Part shown: positions 25,801 to 37,731 of the stretch, one piece after another
Layout of the letters: every line of letters starts with the position of its first letter
How positions within the stretch are numbered: position 1 is the first letter of the stretch
Notes under the pieces: generated by a model
What the model saw: the letters and a program-made list of their open reading frames with translations, nothing else
Databases searched by the model: none
Told to the model about the DNA's origin: nothing
Program-made: the position numbers and the translations under genes
Source: Amphiura filiformis
Taxonomy: Eukaryota > Echinodermata > Ophiuroidea > Amphilepidida > Amphiuridae
Direction of reading: 5' to 3'
Assembly: GCF_039555335.1 (NCBI RefSeq)
Contig: NC_092628.1
Coordinates: 99,777,893 to 99,841,892, forward strand
DNA length: 64,000 nt

Positions 25801-28800
25801 TCTTGGGAAGAGCAATAAAGATTGATTTGCTCAGGTCTTCCGGAAATGTCCCATCATCATACATTCTGTTGATGACTCCTGCCAGTTTATGTAAATTCCT
25901 TATTGCCAGTTTATGTAAATTCCTTATAATTATGTAAATTCCTTATAATTCTAAAATCAACATGTGTCGAAATTTACTTACCACCCCATCCAGTTGCGAA
26001 GTTTCTATTTGGATCAGTTCCCACGCAGAAAGATCCTTCGTTTGGTTTACGCGTCTTCCTCCACAAACGATTCTGCGTAATCAGGATAAAGTAGACCCAC
26101 ATTAAGCATATCAATTATTATGTTACCAAACATTTCAGCACTATAGGATAGTTTATACCTACATATCACATAATTCAATTGCTGCTGGAATTGTATATAT
26201 CTCAAGTACTGTTATTTTGATGTTGCGCTTTGACAATATTTGTTTTGAGCATCATAAATGTGATTTATAGGTTAATGAATGGGTTTTTCTTGTTGAGAGT
26301 GAAATTGCACAAAATAATGCACGCATACTGAGATGTTGCTGTGTCTAATGCACGAGCCCCGAAGAGATTTCGCGAGCAACAAGTAATACGCATTTATTTA
26401 CCTATTTCATACACGAGATAAAAAGCCGTGATTTTTGCTAATTTTATAACAAAATCGTCAGTAAAATGTTGGAAAATACGAGCAAATGTAAATGCATCAA
26501 CCCGCAAGGAAAATGAATCAATCCTACGCGATGCGAACGAGTTCGGAAGTACTGCGTGTAGTACGCAGAGTGCGCGCCCGTGCAATTATACAATATTAAT
26601 GCACTCCGCGTATTTTTCTAACGGCCTTTCTGATTGGCTATGTGGTTCTAAGAGTGTATGAATTATAGGTTAATGAACGCGTATTACTTATTGGAGAGAA
26701 ATTAGACAAAATAATGCACGCGCTGATGTTGATGCGTCTAATGCACGAGCCCCTGAAGGGGGGAGTGCATTAGACGCATCAACATCAGCGCAAGTGCATT
26801 ATTTTGTCTAATTTCTCGAGCAATAAGTAATACAAGTTTATTAATCTATTTCATACACGAGAAGAAAAAAACACGTGATTTTTAGTTTTTTTATATAACA
26901 AATTATCACTAAAAATGTTGGAAAACAGAACCAAATATAAATTCATCAACCCGCCCGAAAAATGAATCAATCCTACGCGACGCGAACGCGCGCGAAACAC
27001 TGCGCGTAGTACGCGGAGTGCAATTAGACACAATCAATGCATGGTTTGGATTTTTCTAACGCTTGCTCTGATTGGTTCTCGCTATCGAAGAGTGTATGAA
27101 TATATATTTCAAACATATTTTATATATGCTATATGACGATGTCCACTATGATGATGCTAATGATTATAGTATTATTGGTGACTTATTCCTTATATTTATT
27201 TTTTTATTCAAGCGTGTTCTCTTTCTCGTTCATCCCGTCTCATTCTTCTTCATTCTTCTTTTTCTGATGATGATCATAATGATACACAAATCATATATTA
27301 CTCACACGTGTCCACGTATAGGCATATCCATCAACATTTAAAACAGGAATGACATAAAAGTCAAATTTCTTCAGCAGGTCCGTGGCCTCAGCACCTCCGT
27401 CAACAAGCTTGTATATAAAACACAACATACATTATTCGAAAAATACTATGTTAGTGTTTGCTTTAATTTTGCTTCAAACTGGTGTCACAAATATACACAT
27501 AATCATAAATGGGAATTATTAAAATTAATGCTAAACTTCACAAGATTTCTAACACCATCACAAAGTGAAGGGATTGTGACTCAGGATTAGATTAGAATTA
27601 GGATAAGGTAAAGATTAGGCTTAGCGATTAATAACGTTAAATACTGGCTCAGATTAGGATTGGTGACAACTTCAACAATCGTAACCAAAACGTTTTTTAA
27701 GTACTACTTCGGTACAAAAAAAACATAGCTAGCTTAAAATCATGTTAAAATTCGTGAAAAATACGATCCACCGGATAGTTACATGTATCAGGCATGAGAA
27801 TGATCATCCATGAAAAAAGATTTTGAAAAAGCCTGAAAAGCGCGTGAAATGAGGCTAAAAAAGCCAAAAACGAGCTGAAATTAAAAGAAAGTGCGGAAAT
27901 TTGGACCACTAAAAAGCAGGAAATCCTGCAAAAGCAGGAAAATTCTCATGCCTGATGTATTCAAATTAAGATTTTACATTTGGCTCGGAACCTTCCAAAG
28001 TCTGCTCTCTAAATTTATAACGATACCATTTATACCTATCACCCACCATATATGGTAACCCGCGACGTCACGATGAAGCAGTGTTAATAGTTGTCTATCT
28101 TTATCATTTTCCTAAAATGTTAAGAATGTCAGATAAATTCCATTCTGATGGCTTTGAATCGTTCGCGATTCCATTTACTAATATATTTTTCTTACGTATT
28201 TGGCCAGATAAAGAACAGTTGCTGGGGAGATCCATTCACGAGCGTGGATGCCTCCATGAATAACAACAGCCTTCTTGTTAGTACCACCTGTGGATATCTA
28301 AAGCAGTTAGAAACAACAAATAGATTAGTAATACTTATTACTGTTAGGCGACGAAAAGGAAAACCCTGTTCTACGGGCCCGACCGACCCAGATTGTGTAC
28401 AAATTGGGAAAAAAATTTCCTGTACAAATGAATACCGACCCAAATTTCGACAATTTCAGGAACTATTTTTTTATTTTTTTTTTTTTTTTCCCAAATTGCA
28501 AATATTTACCGATTTTGGTGATTTTTTGGGGGTCATTTCCAAAAAAAAAAAGCCCGACCGACCGACCCTACTTGAAAGGTCCGTCCGCCCGTAGAACAGG
28601 TTTTCTTTTTTTTCGTCGCCTTATCGTGCTTTGCGCTAACAAATCGGTCATTTTTACAAGCGTTTTAACTGAAAAGCGGGCCATTCAATCATAATACATA
28701 TGTATATGCTTGTGACACATGGTAAGAAGCATTTGACAACCAATTTCCGAACACCTGAACTGAACAAGGTCATTTGACGTAACTGACTCAATCATGTCCC

Positions 28801-31800
28801 ACACCCAGCTACACCCGATTACCTAATATTATACAAACATTATATCTGTAAGTATTTGAAGGAATTGAAAATGCATAACAAGTAAAAACAATGCACGGAG
28901 CTTTGTAAAACTACTCTATATAAAATGTATTGCTTTTGTATTATTCTTTTACTTTTCCCTTATCCATCTCCGTTGTTTGGCTAGCTCTCCTGTTATAATG
29001 TGGAGACTGCTTTACCCGTTGTTCTACTCAAAATGTTTCCAATTGCTCACGACTACTTGGAAAGTACATGCGAGTCAATTGGTCATGGCTCATTGTTTGA
29101 TAACCGGTGACGCTGAATCGTGGGTTGGTAGAAAACACATTATTGACAAGTGTATTGACCCCGGGGGGGGGGGCACTTCGAAAAATGTTGGTGGGTATGC
29201 TCCCCCGGAATTTTGAGGTGGTGGGTCCTTGGGAGCTGATGGAGCTGCGAACAAGTAAAATGGGGACTTTTGGAGCTGCGAACAGTCCAGATGAAGGGTC
29301 TTTCTTGGCTTTCTGGTTGACAATCGCCTGAAATGCCCTTTCAGAGCTGAAATTATCAAAATCAAGGGTCTTTCGGAGCTCTATTTTGGTCAAATATAGG
29401 GGGTCTTTCGGAGCTGCGAAATCCAAAAAGGGGGGTCTTTCCGGGGAAGCATACCCGTATGGTCATTTGTGTTGAGTGCCCCCCCCCCCCCGGGTATTGA
29501 CATTCAAAGTTGAAATAATACTAAACAGGAGAAATACAAACGCACGCTATAATACATTTTGCATACGCGTAATAACTAAATTGCGCACTTTTTATCGAAT
29601 ACAATTGGGTTTTTTTTTATTGAAGTTTAAAGTTACTTATAGATATTGTACCTTCAGGTAGCCAATATTCCTGCCTTTATATGAAGTACCAATGGAACCC
29701 TCTGTTGCCGTATCACACACTGCTGCCGTTTCTGTTATCCATTCTTGAATCTATAAATTGAACATAGAAGTTGAAATACCCTTTGACATGTCTATATTTA
29801 TTAACTCCTTCAAAATGTTACATTTTCAATACTAGTATTCTGATGTATAATGAATATAAATTAATTTACAATAGTAGTCAGATAATTAGTTATAAAATTG
29901 TCCTATGTTTCTCGCAATTTCGTTACAAATTTAAAACACAACATTTTATATACACTCCTTACCGTTTCATAAGTATTGTATGCATTGTAATCAAAAGTAG
30001 AGCTGTTCAACCCTTTCTGTTCTTCATCAATCAACTCTTGCACATTCTTTATCATAACCTTGGTATGAATTCCTTTATGGGCTAAATATGTTGTGATTTT
30101 TTTCACGTAGGATGCTGATATCATGATGTCTACTGGTTTTGTCACGTTCGATGGCTCTCTCCAGAAACTCAACTGAAAAAATAATTCGTCAAAAGTCTAA
30201 TAAACAAGCATTAACCACTTTCATACCACTTTTTTTTTAATCCCTGTTAAGCATTAAAAATTCGCCGTAGAAATAGTGATGTAACAGGATTAATTACCAT
30301 AGAGATGTGTCTACACTAATTTTGAATGTATTGTCCTGCATTAGACGTTTACGTTGTTCCTCTGCATTGTACCCATTATCCCGGGCCATTATCAAATAAC
30401 AGGATAGGGTCATATTCAATCTACGTTAACGCACATAATACATGTGATGAGTACTACCTGCTTATATTATAGTGTAGGGCAATACATCAATTACAGTAGA
30501 CCCATCGCCGTGGTAATTAATCCTGTTACATCGACACTTCGGGGAATTGAACACAATATCTAGACTGTTTCACCTACAGTGACACCTTATGCACATTTAA
30601 TACCCGGGTAACGAGTGTCGGCGTGGACGCTCAATTTCTTCTGCAACCACAATGGGCCGCTGCAACCATAATGTGCCGCAATACCCCTAGGGTTAGGGTT
30701 AGAGTTTAGGGTTAGAGTTAAGGATAGGGTTAGGGTTGGCGTATTGCGTATTGCGTAGTTGCAGAAAATAAATACACGGCCTCGGCGCTTGATTTCCTTT
30801 TTCAACCATATAATGGGCCGCAATATCATACGGGCCGTAATATATTTAGGGTTAGGGTTTATGGTTAGGGTTAGGTTTAGCATTTGGTGGTCCATTATGG
30901 TTGTAGAAGAAAATAAAAACGCGGCCGGGGCATGCACAGTGGCATAGTGTTGATTCAAGATGAAATTAGTGATTTACAATAACACAGTAGCTGAAACAGA
31001 TAATAGTAATATATTAGCATATGCAAAGATACAAAATGATAATATGGAAAGGGATAACCTGGAAGTATAACTAGGAAACCGCAGAGAGACATAAAAGGAT
31101 ATTTTTACAAGTGACGGAAAAGGACACTTTTGATATGACAGGGTGTGGATTCTACATAAATTTTTAGCATGTTTAATGGAATAGTTCACACACTGTTAGA
31201 CTGGCTTGTGAAAATAGTCCACTATGTAGAACACACAACCTTAACAACTAACAGCACAATTTCAATATCTTCAACTTCATCATTCACAAAAGGTTATAAA
31301 AGGTTGTCAGAAAATGTTTAAATGTCGGGTTATATAAATGGTACATTAAGGATAAAACGTTTTCATAACATTTAAAAACATTTTTTGATAATCTACTGCC
31401 CAACAAACACAAAATGTTTTACAGAAAACGTTTAAATGTAGGGTTATATAAAGAGTATAAAAACGTTTTAATAACATTCCAAAGACATTTTTTTCTAAAT
31501 AGAATGTTATTTTGGGGTTGAAAAAATATTTTGCCCAAAATGTTTGCCCCAAAAAATAACGTTTTAAAAACGTTTTCACGACCTTTATATAACCCGACAT
31601 TTAAATGTTATTAAAACGTTTTGAATAAAACATTTTAAGAACATTTATGTGTTTGCTGAGTGCAAATATTTTAACAATGTTATTTAAGTGTTGACAAAAT
31701 ATTTGGCAAAAAACATTTGTGAAAATAGTTTACAATAACATTTTTAAAAACATTAAAAAAATATTGTTGTATATAGTATGTTTTCATATAAAACGTTTTA

Positions 31801-33631
31801 AAATGTTTTCATGACCTTTATATAACCCGACATTTTAATGTTATTAAAACGTTTTTACCTAAACCAAAAGCCAAAATATAACTTATTTATAACGTTTTTA
31901 AAACGTTTTTGTGTTTGCTGGGATATTACTTTACGAAAAGAGGTTGATTGACCTGTTAATGTTTTGAGAAATTGTCCTAAAACAACATCAAGATAGTAAG
32001 AGGGCCCTGCAAGCAATTGTTGACTTGCTGAAAGCTTAAATCGCCGCTGCAGACAGGATGTAATAAGAAAATAACAAAAGATGCTTGTTACAAGATAAAT
32101 TGGGCTTATGATACACATAAATTATATTTAAATGTATAATTATGAATGAGTTGGTATAATGTATTATTATAAACTAATTACGCATATTTTTGACAATGTT
32201 ATGGAACAGGGAACAGTAGCCGTTGAATACCACTTCATATAAAATATTTTAATGTTATCATTATACAAGAGGCATGACTTGCATATCAGAAATTATTAAC
32301 GTTACGTTTGTACATGTACCAACCTGTCCATCAAATTTCGAACTCTCCAGATTGCTCATTAGATTTCCTAGGATGCTTATCTCATGATGAATTTTGGGGA
32401 TAACGCGTAAAACCTGATATCTGCAGAATGAAAAAACATAAATTGGTATCAAAATTGTCCTTATAAATATAAACACCTTAAGATAAAGAACACAAAGCAG
32501 ATTTTTTACATTTAAAAAGTGCATTTTTATTTACATTTGAGCGATTTCCTGTAGTTGGTGCACAGTGGTATACTATGGTTTGTGCTTAACCAACTTATCG
32601 GATATTTTGACAGAATATGTAAGCTGTGCTTTTTTTAACGGTCCCTGCTAAATAATTCATAATTATTTTCTTAAAGTAAAATACAACACCCTCGAATGAA
32701 TGGCTGTGCCGTTTAGTTGTGGACGCCCGTCCACTGCATGGCAATCAAATTAAATTGGTAAAACTTTAGGTGTGGAAAGCTCCGTGGTTCGGTTTTCATT
32801 TATTTATGAGCGTTTAATAATGTCAAAATTGAATCATACTGGTATACAATGACTGCATACCCGTAACATAACTGCCAATTTCATTTTTAAAGCCAAGACT
32901 AAGCTGGTACTTTTAAGTTTTAAAACTGATTGTGTGGATTGGGGCGATGATTATGACAACCGCTTACACCCAGCATCTGCAGCATACAACAAGCCCCCAA
33001 TAAGCCTAAACACGCATTAAAACGTGTGATGGAGGGTAGGTGTATAACACAATGGTGTATACTAAGTATTCGTTTTCATTTATTTTGATCTTAAATATAC
33101 TGTTAAACAGTGCCTGCATTGAATACATGTTTGATACTTGATCAGCGAGGCGTGCTGCATGGAGGTCACAGCTCAACACAATACACCCTACATGTACAGC
33201 ATACTTGGTATACTTTATGTTATTATTGATTGAAATTAGTCCGAAATCTCTACACAAGTAAACCCAAAATGATCAATATGCCCACAAAAAGTAACTAAAT
33301 AAAATCTTCGAGAAAATATCTTGTCCTGATTGCAAAACAATGAACAAACAGGACCCTAAATTTAGAAACAGTCAAGCTATACATATGACATGCCATATAC
33401 TTTTAGTTTTCACTACAAGTTGAAACGATTTCCTTCGTCATTCAAGCGGCCATAAGCTTAACGAATGCTCTAAAAACAATGGTGCAATATGTCTGTCAGC
33501 AATACTGTAGGCCTATTTCAATTCATTTTGAAGTGTAAGTTCCTTTAACTTCCTTACCCATCGTATTGCACTTTCTCTGCCAAACACAGGGTTGCACAGA
33601 ACAGCAGTTGTAGCCACCGACCGGTAGACAT
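19809..33631 (-). CDS. Pro-carboxypeptidase A/B-like (M14A), copy B, complete
   Basis: Exons: 33558-33631, 32324-32420, 29963-30172, 29700 region (exon 4, same layout as copy A), 28196-28297, 27306-27407, 25982-26072, 24026-24234, 23665-23749, 19809-19996. The protein is 418 residues, the usual length for the family. Signal peptide 1-18; propeptide to about residue 115, with a Lys-Gly (EEQKG) as a plausible trypsin-type activation point; then the catalytic domain. Zinc ligands: HARE (His178, Glu181) and DYHSYSQ (His305). DPNRN supplies Asn250-Arg251. Tyr357 opens YPASGGS, and the general-base Glu380 lies in SPEGRD. The residue at the position that sets specificity (255 in bovine numbering) is Cys364, so not the Asp of B-type enzymes. 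Introns are swollen by a LINE, several MITEs and the DR1-motif array. Expected role: secreted protein digestion or peptide trimming. Confidence 0.95.
20045..20850 (-). mobile_element. Tc1/mariner-like element with transposase remnant
   Basis: Long inverted ends (about 150 bases, containing AAAGTATACAGTTTG and its complement). The minus-strand fragment 20375-20617 reads [21 protein letters not shown] and then SPPADLNEL, the C-terminal D-to-D/E region of DDE transposases. Too short to be functional. Lies in intron 9 of copy B. Confidence 0.65.
21380..22190 (+). repeat. ~130-bp tandem array with DR1-type motifs (array 1)
   Basis: Six or so units of 130-141 bases (GACATCTGTAAGGGGTACGG, GACCAGGGGAACATTT, GGGTCAGGTCAAAGGTCA). 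The AGGTCA-N-AGGTCA motif recurs at 21500-21512, 21636-21648, 21766-21778, and degenerate at 21896 and 22037. Lies in intron 9 of copy B. A related ~170-bp unit precedes it at 21120-21380. Confidence 0.85.
22756..23321. mobile_element. Long-palindrome element with TTAA ends and nested repeat
   Basis: Inverted arms of about 190 bases, ends AGGAAGTGTCCGG, TTAA at each side. The right arm is interrupted at 23098-23267 by a CAACGTTGAAATTTCAAC-type repeat ending CCCACTGGG. No ORF of note. Confidence 0.7.
24470..25890 (-). mobile_element. 5'-truncated RTE-like LINE in intron 7 of copy B
   Basis: Same orientation as the gene. Its 3' end runs into a (GA)n tract at 24470-24496. At its 5' junction the segment GCCAGTTTATGTAAATTCC is repeated two to three times (25885-25945). 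Copies A and C lack it. Confidence 0.75.
24494..25864 (-). CDS. LINE reverse transcriptase (partial, intact frame)
   Basis: 456 residues without a stop. Starts inside the RT domain ([24 protein letters not shown]). Shows [11 protein letters not shown] (motif A), [14 protein letters not shown] (motif B), the catalytic [11 protein letters not shown] (motif C) and the C-terminal region ([33 protein letters not shown]). The endonuclease is missing because of 5' truncation, and the ATG is internal. The intact frame suggests a young insertion. Clade call (RTE-like) is from motif style only. Confidence 0.85.
   Translation of the reverse strand: MYDDGTFPEDLSKSIFIALPKKPGAVDCEQHRTISLMSHVTKIILRILLLRARSRIKPEIGKEQFGFVEDAGTRNAIYVLRMITERAVEMQKDVFMCFIDYSKAFDKVRHDQLFEDLGKLDLHGKDLRLLQNLYWNQTACIRVDGDCSEYTSIKRGVRQGCVMSPDLFNYYSELILRELEKENGLGIGGHNITNIRYADDTALLAESEEDLQRLLDVVVQESERKGLSLNCKKTECMVVSKTESPTCILKVKDQRIKQVSSFNYLGSLITEDARCIKEVKRMIALAKSAFSKLDKILKNSALSIETRIRVLNCYVVPVLMYGSEAWSITTDIKRRLESCEMWFLRRMMKISWIDKVSNDDVLSRANVNRKLLREIRVKQLKFLGHILRKDGFENLVLTGRIEGTRSRGRKRVMWLSNLKDWLKERGAEHKATELLEMAYNRELWHDMIANVLGYGT
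26270..26870. repeat. Foldback repeats around a long hairpin
   Basis: Arms 26668-26755 and 26758-26846 are near-complementary (TAATGCACGCGCTGATGTTG and its complement). A related partial copy lies at 26270-26420, and fragments at 11990-12070 and 44345-44450. Intron 6 of copy B. Confidence 0.7.
27789..27954. mobile_element. 166-bp MITE in intron of copy B
   Basis: Ends CAGGCATGAGAAT / ATTCTCATGCCTG, flanked by ATGTAT twice. The copy A intron has the empty site (ACATGTATTCAAATT at about 2340). Confidence 0.85.
28347..28620. mobile_element. 274-bp MITE with TTA target duplication
   Basis: Ends GGCGACGAAAAGG / CGTCGCC plus GTAGAACAGG inverted inside. TTA flanks both ends; copy A has ACTGTTATCGCGC uninterrupted. 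A 3-base TWA duplication suggests PIF/Harbinger. Confidence 0.8.
29160..29493. mobile_element. 334-bp MITE with poly-C/poly-G ends
   Basis: Starts with C3 then a run of G, ends with a long C run then GG. 8-base duplication GTATTGAC on both sides, and copy A keeps the single site at about 3412. An 8-bp TSD fits hAT. A relative lies at 39935-40323. Confidence 0.85.
31265..31922. mobile_element. MITE rich in AACGTTTT blocks, intron 2 of copy B
   Basis: Many AAACGTTTT and TTTATATAACCCGACATTT segments in both orientations; right end GTGTTTGCTGGG. Same family as 47893-48857. Absent from the copy A intron. Confidence 0.65.
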
Positions 33632-33688
33632 TATTTATTGCAATGAAATGAAAGCTTGAAGCGGAAAGAGGAACTAAAAACAAGAAGT

Positions 33689-33739
33689 CAGTGATGTGAT
33701 TCGAGTCAGCTGACTCAAGTCATGTGACTAAGTTCAGGT
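33689..33739 (-). promoter_or_regulatory. E-box direct repeats 58 bp upstream of copy B start
   Basis: Same tandem block as at copy A, with substitutions (one unit reads GTCAGCTGACTCAA on the plus strand). Position relative to the ATG is conserved. Regulatory role is inferred. Confidence 0.4.
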
Positions 33740-33795
33740 AGAATCAATGGAAGGCCCTCGATATTCAGCACAGCTCACCAAAAATGTGTTGCTGT

Positions 33796-33805
33796 GATAT
33801 ATAGG
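33796..33805 (-). promoter_or_regulatory. TATA-like box upstream of copy B
   Basis: Same motif and spacing as in copy A, inside the shared upstream block. It may simply be conserved because the duplication is recent. Confidence 0.3.
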
Positions 33806-34914
33806 TTTCCCAGAAAGTAATTTCCCCGATGAAAATTTGGATATAATCAAAAATCAATTATCCCGTTTAAAGTTTGGAACACAGACTGATTGCTTTTACG
33901 TTAACGCGGTACCTCTCCTGTAACCAGGATTTATTGGGCATTGTTGGGGGGGGGGGGCTGATTTTGAAAAATGAAAAAAAATGACCTTTTTTTGCAAAAT
34001 TTGGACCTTTTTAGACCAGGGGCGGATTTTGAAAAAGTGGACTTTTTTTCCAAAATATGTACCTTTTTAAACTAAAAAGGCATAAAAAATCCCCAATTTT
34101 TTTTCACTCGCTATGCTCGCAAATGTCAGGGCATTTTTGGATTGGGGGCTTCCCCAGCCCTCTAGTTACAGGCCTGTAGGTACCTCTGCATTGAACCATA
34201 GATGTCAAAGGATAGGGATAAAGATCTGGATCGTACTATAGAATATTCATATCATGCTGATCACGCGCACCTGTAAGATTAGTATCTTTGAAAAGAGCGG
34301 TATTGTATTCAATCTATGACTTATGCATCATAAAAATGTATCAATTGATCAAGATCGATGTTTGGATCAAAAACGCCAATCACAATATTTTTCAGTTTTT
34401 GACCTATGACCTCTTGAAATTCATAAGTAGGTATAAAATGCACGTTTTTAGTGATTGCGGACATTTTGACACAAAAATGACAATTTTTTACCATATTTAG
34501 CCATTTCTTGTGAAGAAGTTTGAATTACCCTTTAAAGCATGGGTCTTCTTTAATTTTAAGCTAGAACGCAGTTTCCATGGCATTGCCCATTTATGCTCAT
34601 TTTAAGCAAATTTCCCCAGTAACATTGAGCAAATTTCTCAGTTCATAAATTGTGCAAATTTCCCAGTAAAATATAATGGGTGTAAGTGGACTTTGAATTC
34701 TCCTAATAGTATAAAATTAAAGAAGATCTGTATATCAATAATTTAAAGTATAGTTCAAAGCTCTACACATTTAAACAAAAATAGAGCAGAAACTTAAAAG
34801 TTTCTGCTCTATTTAGGTTTAAAGAAATAGCTAGTTAAAATTTGATATGTTTTGGTAAATATCACAAAAATCACTAGTGGCAAATGGTGGTCATAGACCA
34901 CAAACCTAGCTGGG

Positions 34915-36360
34915 CGTGTTGGTGTTGTGGAGGTATCTGACCCCTGCAAAATGTTCCAAAAATGTTCCCCTGGTTATGAGGTTTGTTGTTACCGAGTTTG
35001 AGTCCCGTACTCCTTACAGATGTCCAGATAATGAAATTCTAAGATTTGGCCCCAGGTGACCTTTGACCTGACCCCTGCAAAGTGTTCCAAAATGTTCCCC
35101 TTGGCATTAAGCCCCGTACCCCTTACAGATGTCCAGAAAATGCATTTCTAAAATTTGACCTCTGCATGACCTTTGACCTGACCCTGCAAAATGTTCCCTG
35201 GTCATGAGATTTGTTGTCACTGAGTTTGAGCCCCACTTCTTACAGATGTCCAGAAAATAAAATTTAAAGGTTTGACCCGAGATAACCTTTGACCTGACCC
35301 CGGCAAAATTTTCCAAAATGTTCCCTTGGTCATTAAGTTTGTTGTCGGCGAGTTTGAACCTCGTACCCCTTACAGATGTCCAGAAAATGCATTTCTAAAA
35401 TTTGACCTCTGCATGACCTTTGACCTGATGCCTGCAAAATGTTCCCCTGGTCATGAGATTTGTTGTCACTGAGTTTAAGTCCCATACCCCTTACAGATGT
35501 CCAGATATAACCAAATATCTTCAAAATGCTTCTTCTGCCACATATTACATAGCACAATGACGTCACTTACACATGTGCATCGGCTTTACCCAGTGCCCAT
35601 ACCTTGCAAACAGAATTGGGGTCAAAGGTCATTAAGGGGGTAAAATCTTACAATTGCATTATCTGGACATCTGTAAGGAGTATGGGGCTCAAACTCGATA
35701 CAATAAATCTCATGACCAGGGGAACATTTTGCGGGGTCAGGTCAAAGGTCATGCAGAGGTCAAATTTTAGAAACGCATTTCCTGGACATCTGTAAGGGGT
35801 ACGGGCTCAAACTTGGTGACAACAAACTTAATGATCAGGGGAACATGTTGGAACACTTTGCAGGGGTCAGGTCAAAGGTTATCTGGGGTCAAATCTTTAT
35901 AACTTCATTTTCTGGATATCTGCAAGGGGTATATATGGGGCTCAAACTCATGACAACAAATCTCATGACCAGGGGAATATTTTGCAGGGGTCAGGTCAAA
36001 GGTCATGTAGAGGTCAAATTTTCTAAATGCATTTTCTGGACATCTGTTAGGGGTACGGGGCTCAAACTCCACAACAACAAACTTACTGACAGGGGAACAT
36101 TTTGGAACACTGTGCAAGGGTCATGTCAAAGGTCATCTGGGGTCAAATCGTAGAATTTCATTTTCTGGATATCTGTAAGAGGTACGGGGCTCAAACATGG
36201 TGACAATAAACCTCAAGACCAGGGGAACATTATGGAACATCATGCATAGGTCAGGTCAAAGGTCATCTGGGGTCAAATCTTAGAATTGAATGTTTTGGAC
36301 ATCTGTTAGGAGTACGGGACTTAAACTCGGTGAAAACAAACCCCATGACCAGGGGAGTAA
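34915..36360. repeat. ~130-bp tandem array with DR1-type motifs, two opposed halves (array 2)
   Basis: Left half (34915-35515) runs in minus orientation, right half (35640-36360) in plus, around a spacer with CTTCTTCTGCCAC. The DR1 motif occurs at 35057, 35167, 35283 and 35414 (minus) and at 35739, 35869, 35993, 36123 and 36253 (plus). Located about 1.3 kb upstream of copy B. Confidence 0.85.
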
Positions 36361-36374
36361 TACGCATTTATTAA

Positions 36375-36820
36375 AGCCATATTATAACATTTTCAAACAA
36401 AATAGATTAGCATTTCTTTGCCATAAAATGTTAGATTTTACTGTCAGATATATCCCTTTTATTTTTGAGCCGAACAACTACGGCAAAGCAAAGAAAATTG
36501 GAATTTACTACCAGCGCACATGTCGCCAATACGTACCACTCCTTCGGTCATGTTGTGGTACCACCCTTTGTTGCGTATATCACCGTCCCGCAGTGTGTTA
36601 TGAACATCGTGTATGCGTTCGACTAATAATTCCATCGTAATAATAAAGCGCCGGTTCCGGCGTTTTATTCAAAATCTCGGATTTTGACAAAACTACAGCA
36701 CCTAGAGTCTTGATTTATGCAGGGTATATTGGTTTAATAAAGTACAATTTAATCGTGTAAAAAAGTGAATTTTATAAATTCAGTAAGGGCGTCTTCCTCA
36801 GCAAATGTTATAATATGGCT
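36375..36820. mobile_element. 446-bp TTAA-flanked MITE
   Basis: Inverted ends AGCCATATTATAACATTT / AAATGTTATAATATGGCT with TTAA at 36371-36374 and 36821-36824. The copy A unit keeps the empty site (CATTTATTAACCTATAAAT near 12066). Contains a hairpin GCGCCGG-TT-CCGGCG near 36650. Confidence 0.85.
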
Positions 36821-37731
36821 TTAACCTATAAATATGACTGAGTCAACGCAGTTTACAAACAACTAACATTAATGTTCACCGCTAGGTGTAAATTATATTT
36901 ATTACTTTCAATGCAAAAGGAAGACCAATGTCTTAACTGCATGTACATGAAAAATACCTCTTTCTGCCATGGTGCAGACTTGACGATTTTTTTCCAAATT
37001 TCACGCTATAATAAACATCTTACTTACATGTCGTATTTTTCAGGCTGTATAGTATAAGTTAATAGGTTCAAATTCAACTTTTAGCGCAGGGCATTTTTGC
37101 AACACCTGTCAAACGAAAGCATAACCAAGCGGTGTTTGTACTGTACTTTGTACATAATTTAACACAGAATGAAGAGAATTTTGTTTGTTTGTTTGTTTGT
37201 TTGTTTGTTTGTTTACCCAGGTTGGTCCGTGAGGGACACATGCTAATCCATGGGACGTTCCAAGCTCATACAATAAAAATGCACAAGCCTGGATAACCCG
37301 TGTAGGCTAATAAGATGCATGCTGGCCCAGATAGCTTTGAAAAACAAAGCAAGAAATGGAAGAAAAAGCAAGGAAAAGGAGAAAGGAGAGACGGCCACTC
37401 CCAAACACAATACAATTTTACTCTTAGCCCTTACTTCGTGAGAAAGGAAATTGGAATTCCAATCTCAAGCCCCGATGCAAAGACTATGGTAACACATCAT
37501 TTGGGTTCAACATCTATATAATAACTGGTTTACGTCAACCTGTTACGCTAATGTTAAGTCGTTTTTTTAATTTTGAGAACAAAGAACAAAATGTGGTTCA
37601 AGCATGCATCAGTTACGTAATCACCCTAATTATTTCCGATTATTACCCTTCATTTGTATCATTATCATTTGTTCTTGTGCATAGATTGGTGAATAAATAT
37701 GTTTAAATTCATGCTTGAACCATATTTTGTA

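Noticed and set aside
34915..36360. CRISPR-like repeat-spacer array
   Set aside because: Units of ~130 bp repeat along their whole length with no unique spacers, in a eukaryotic context.
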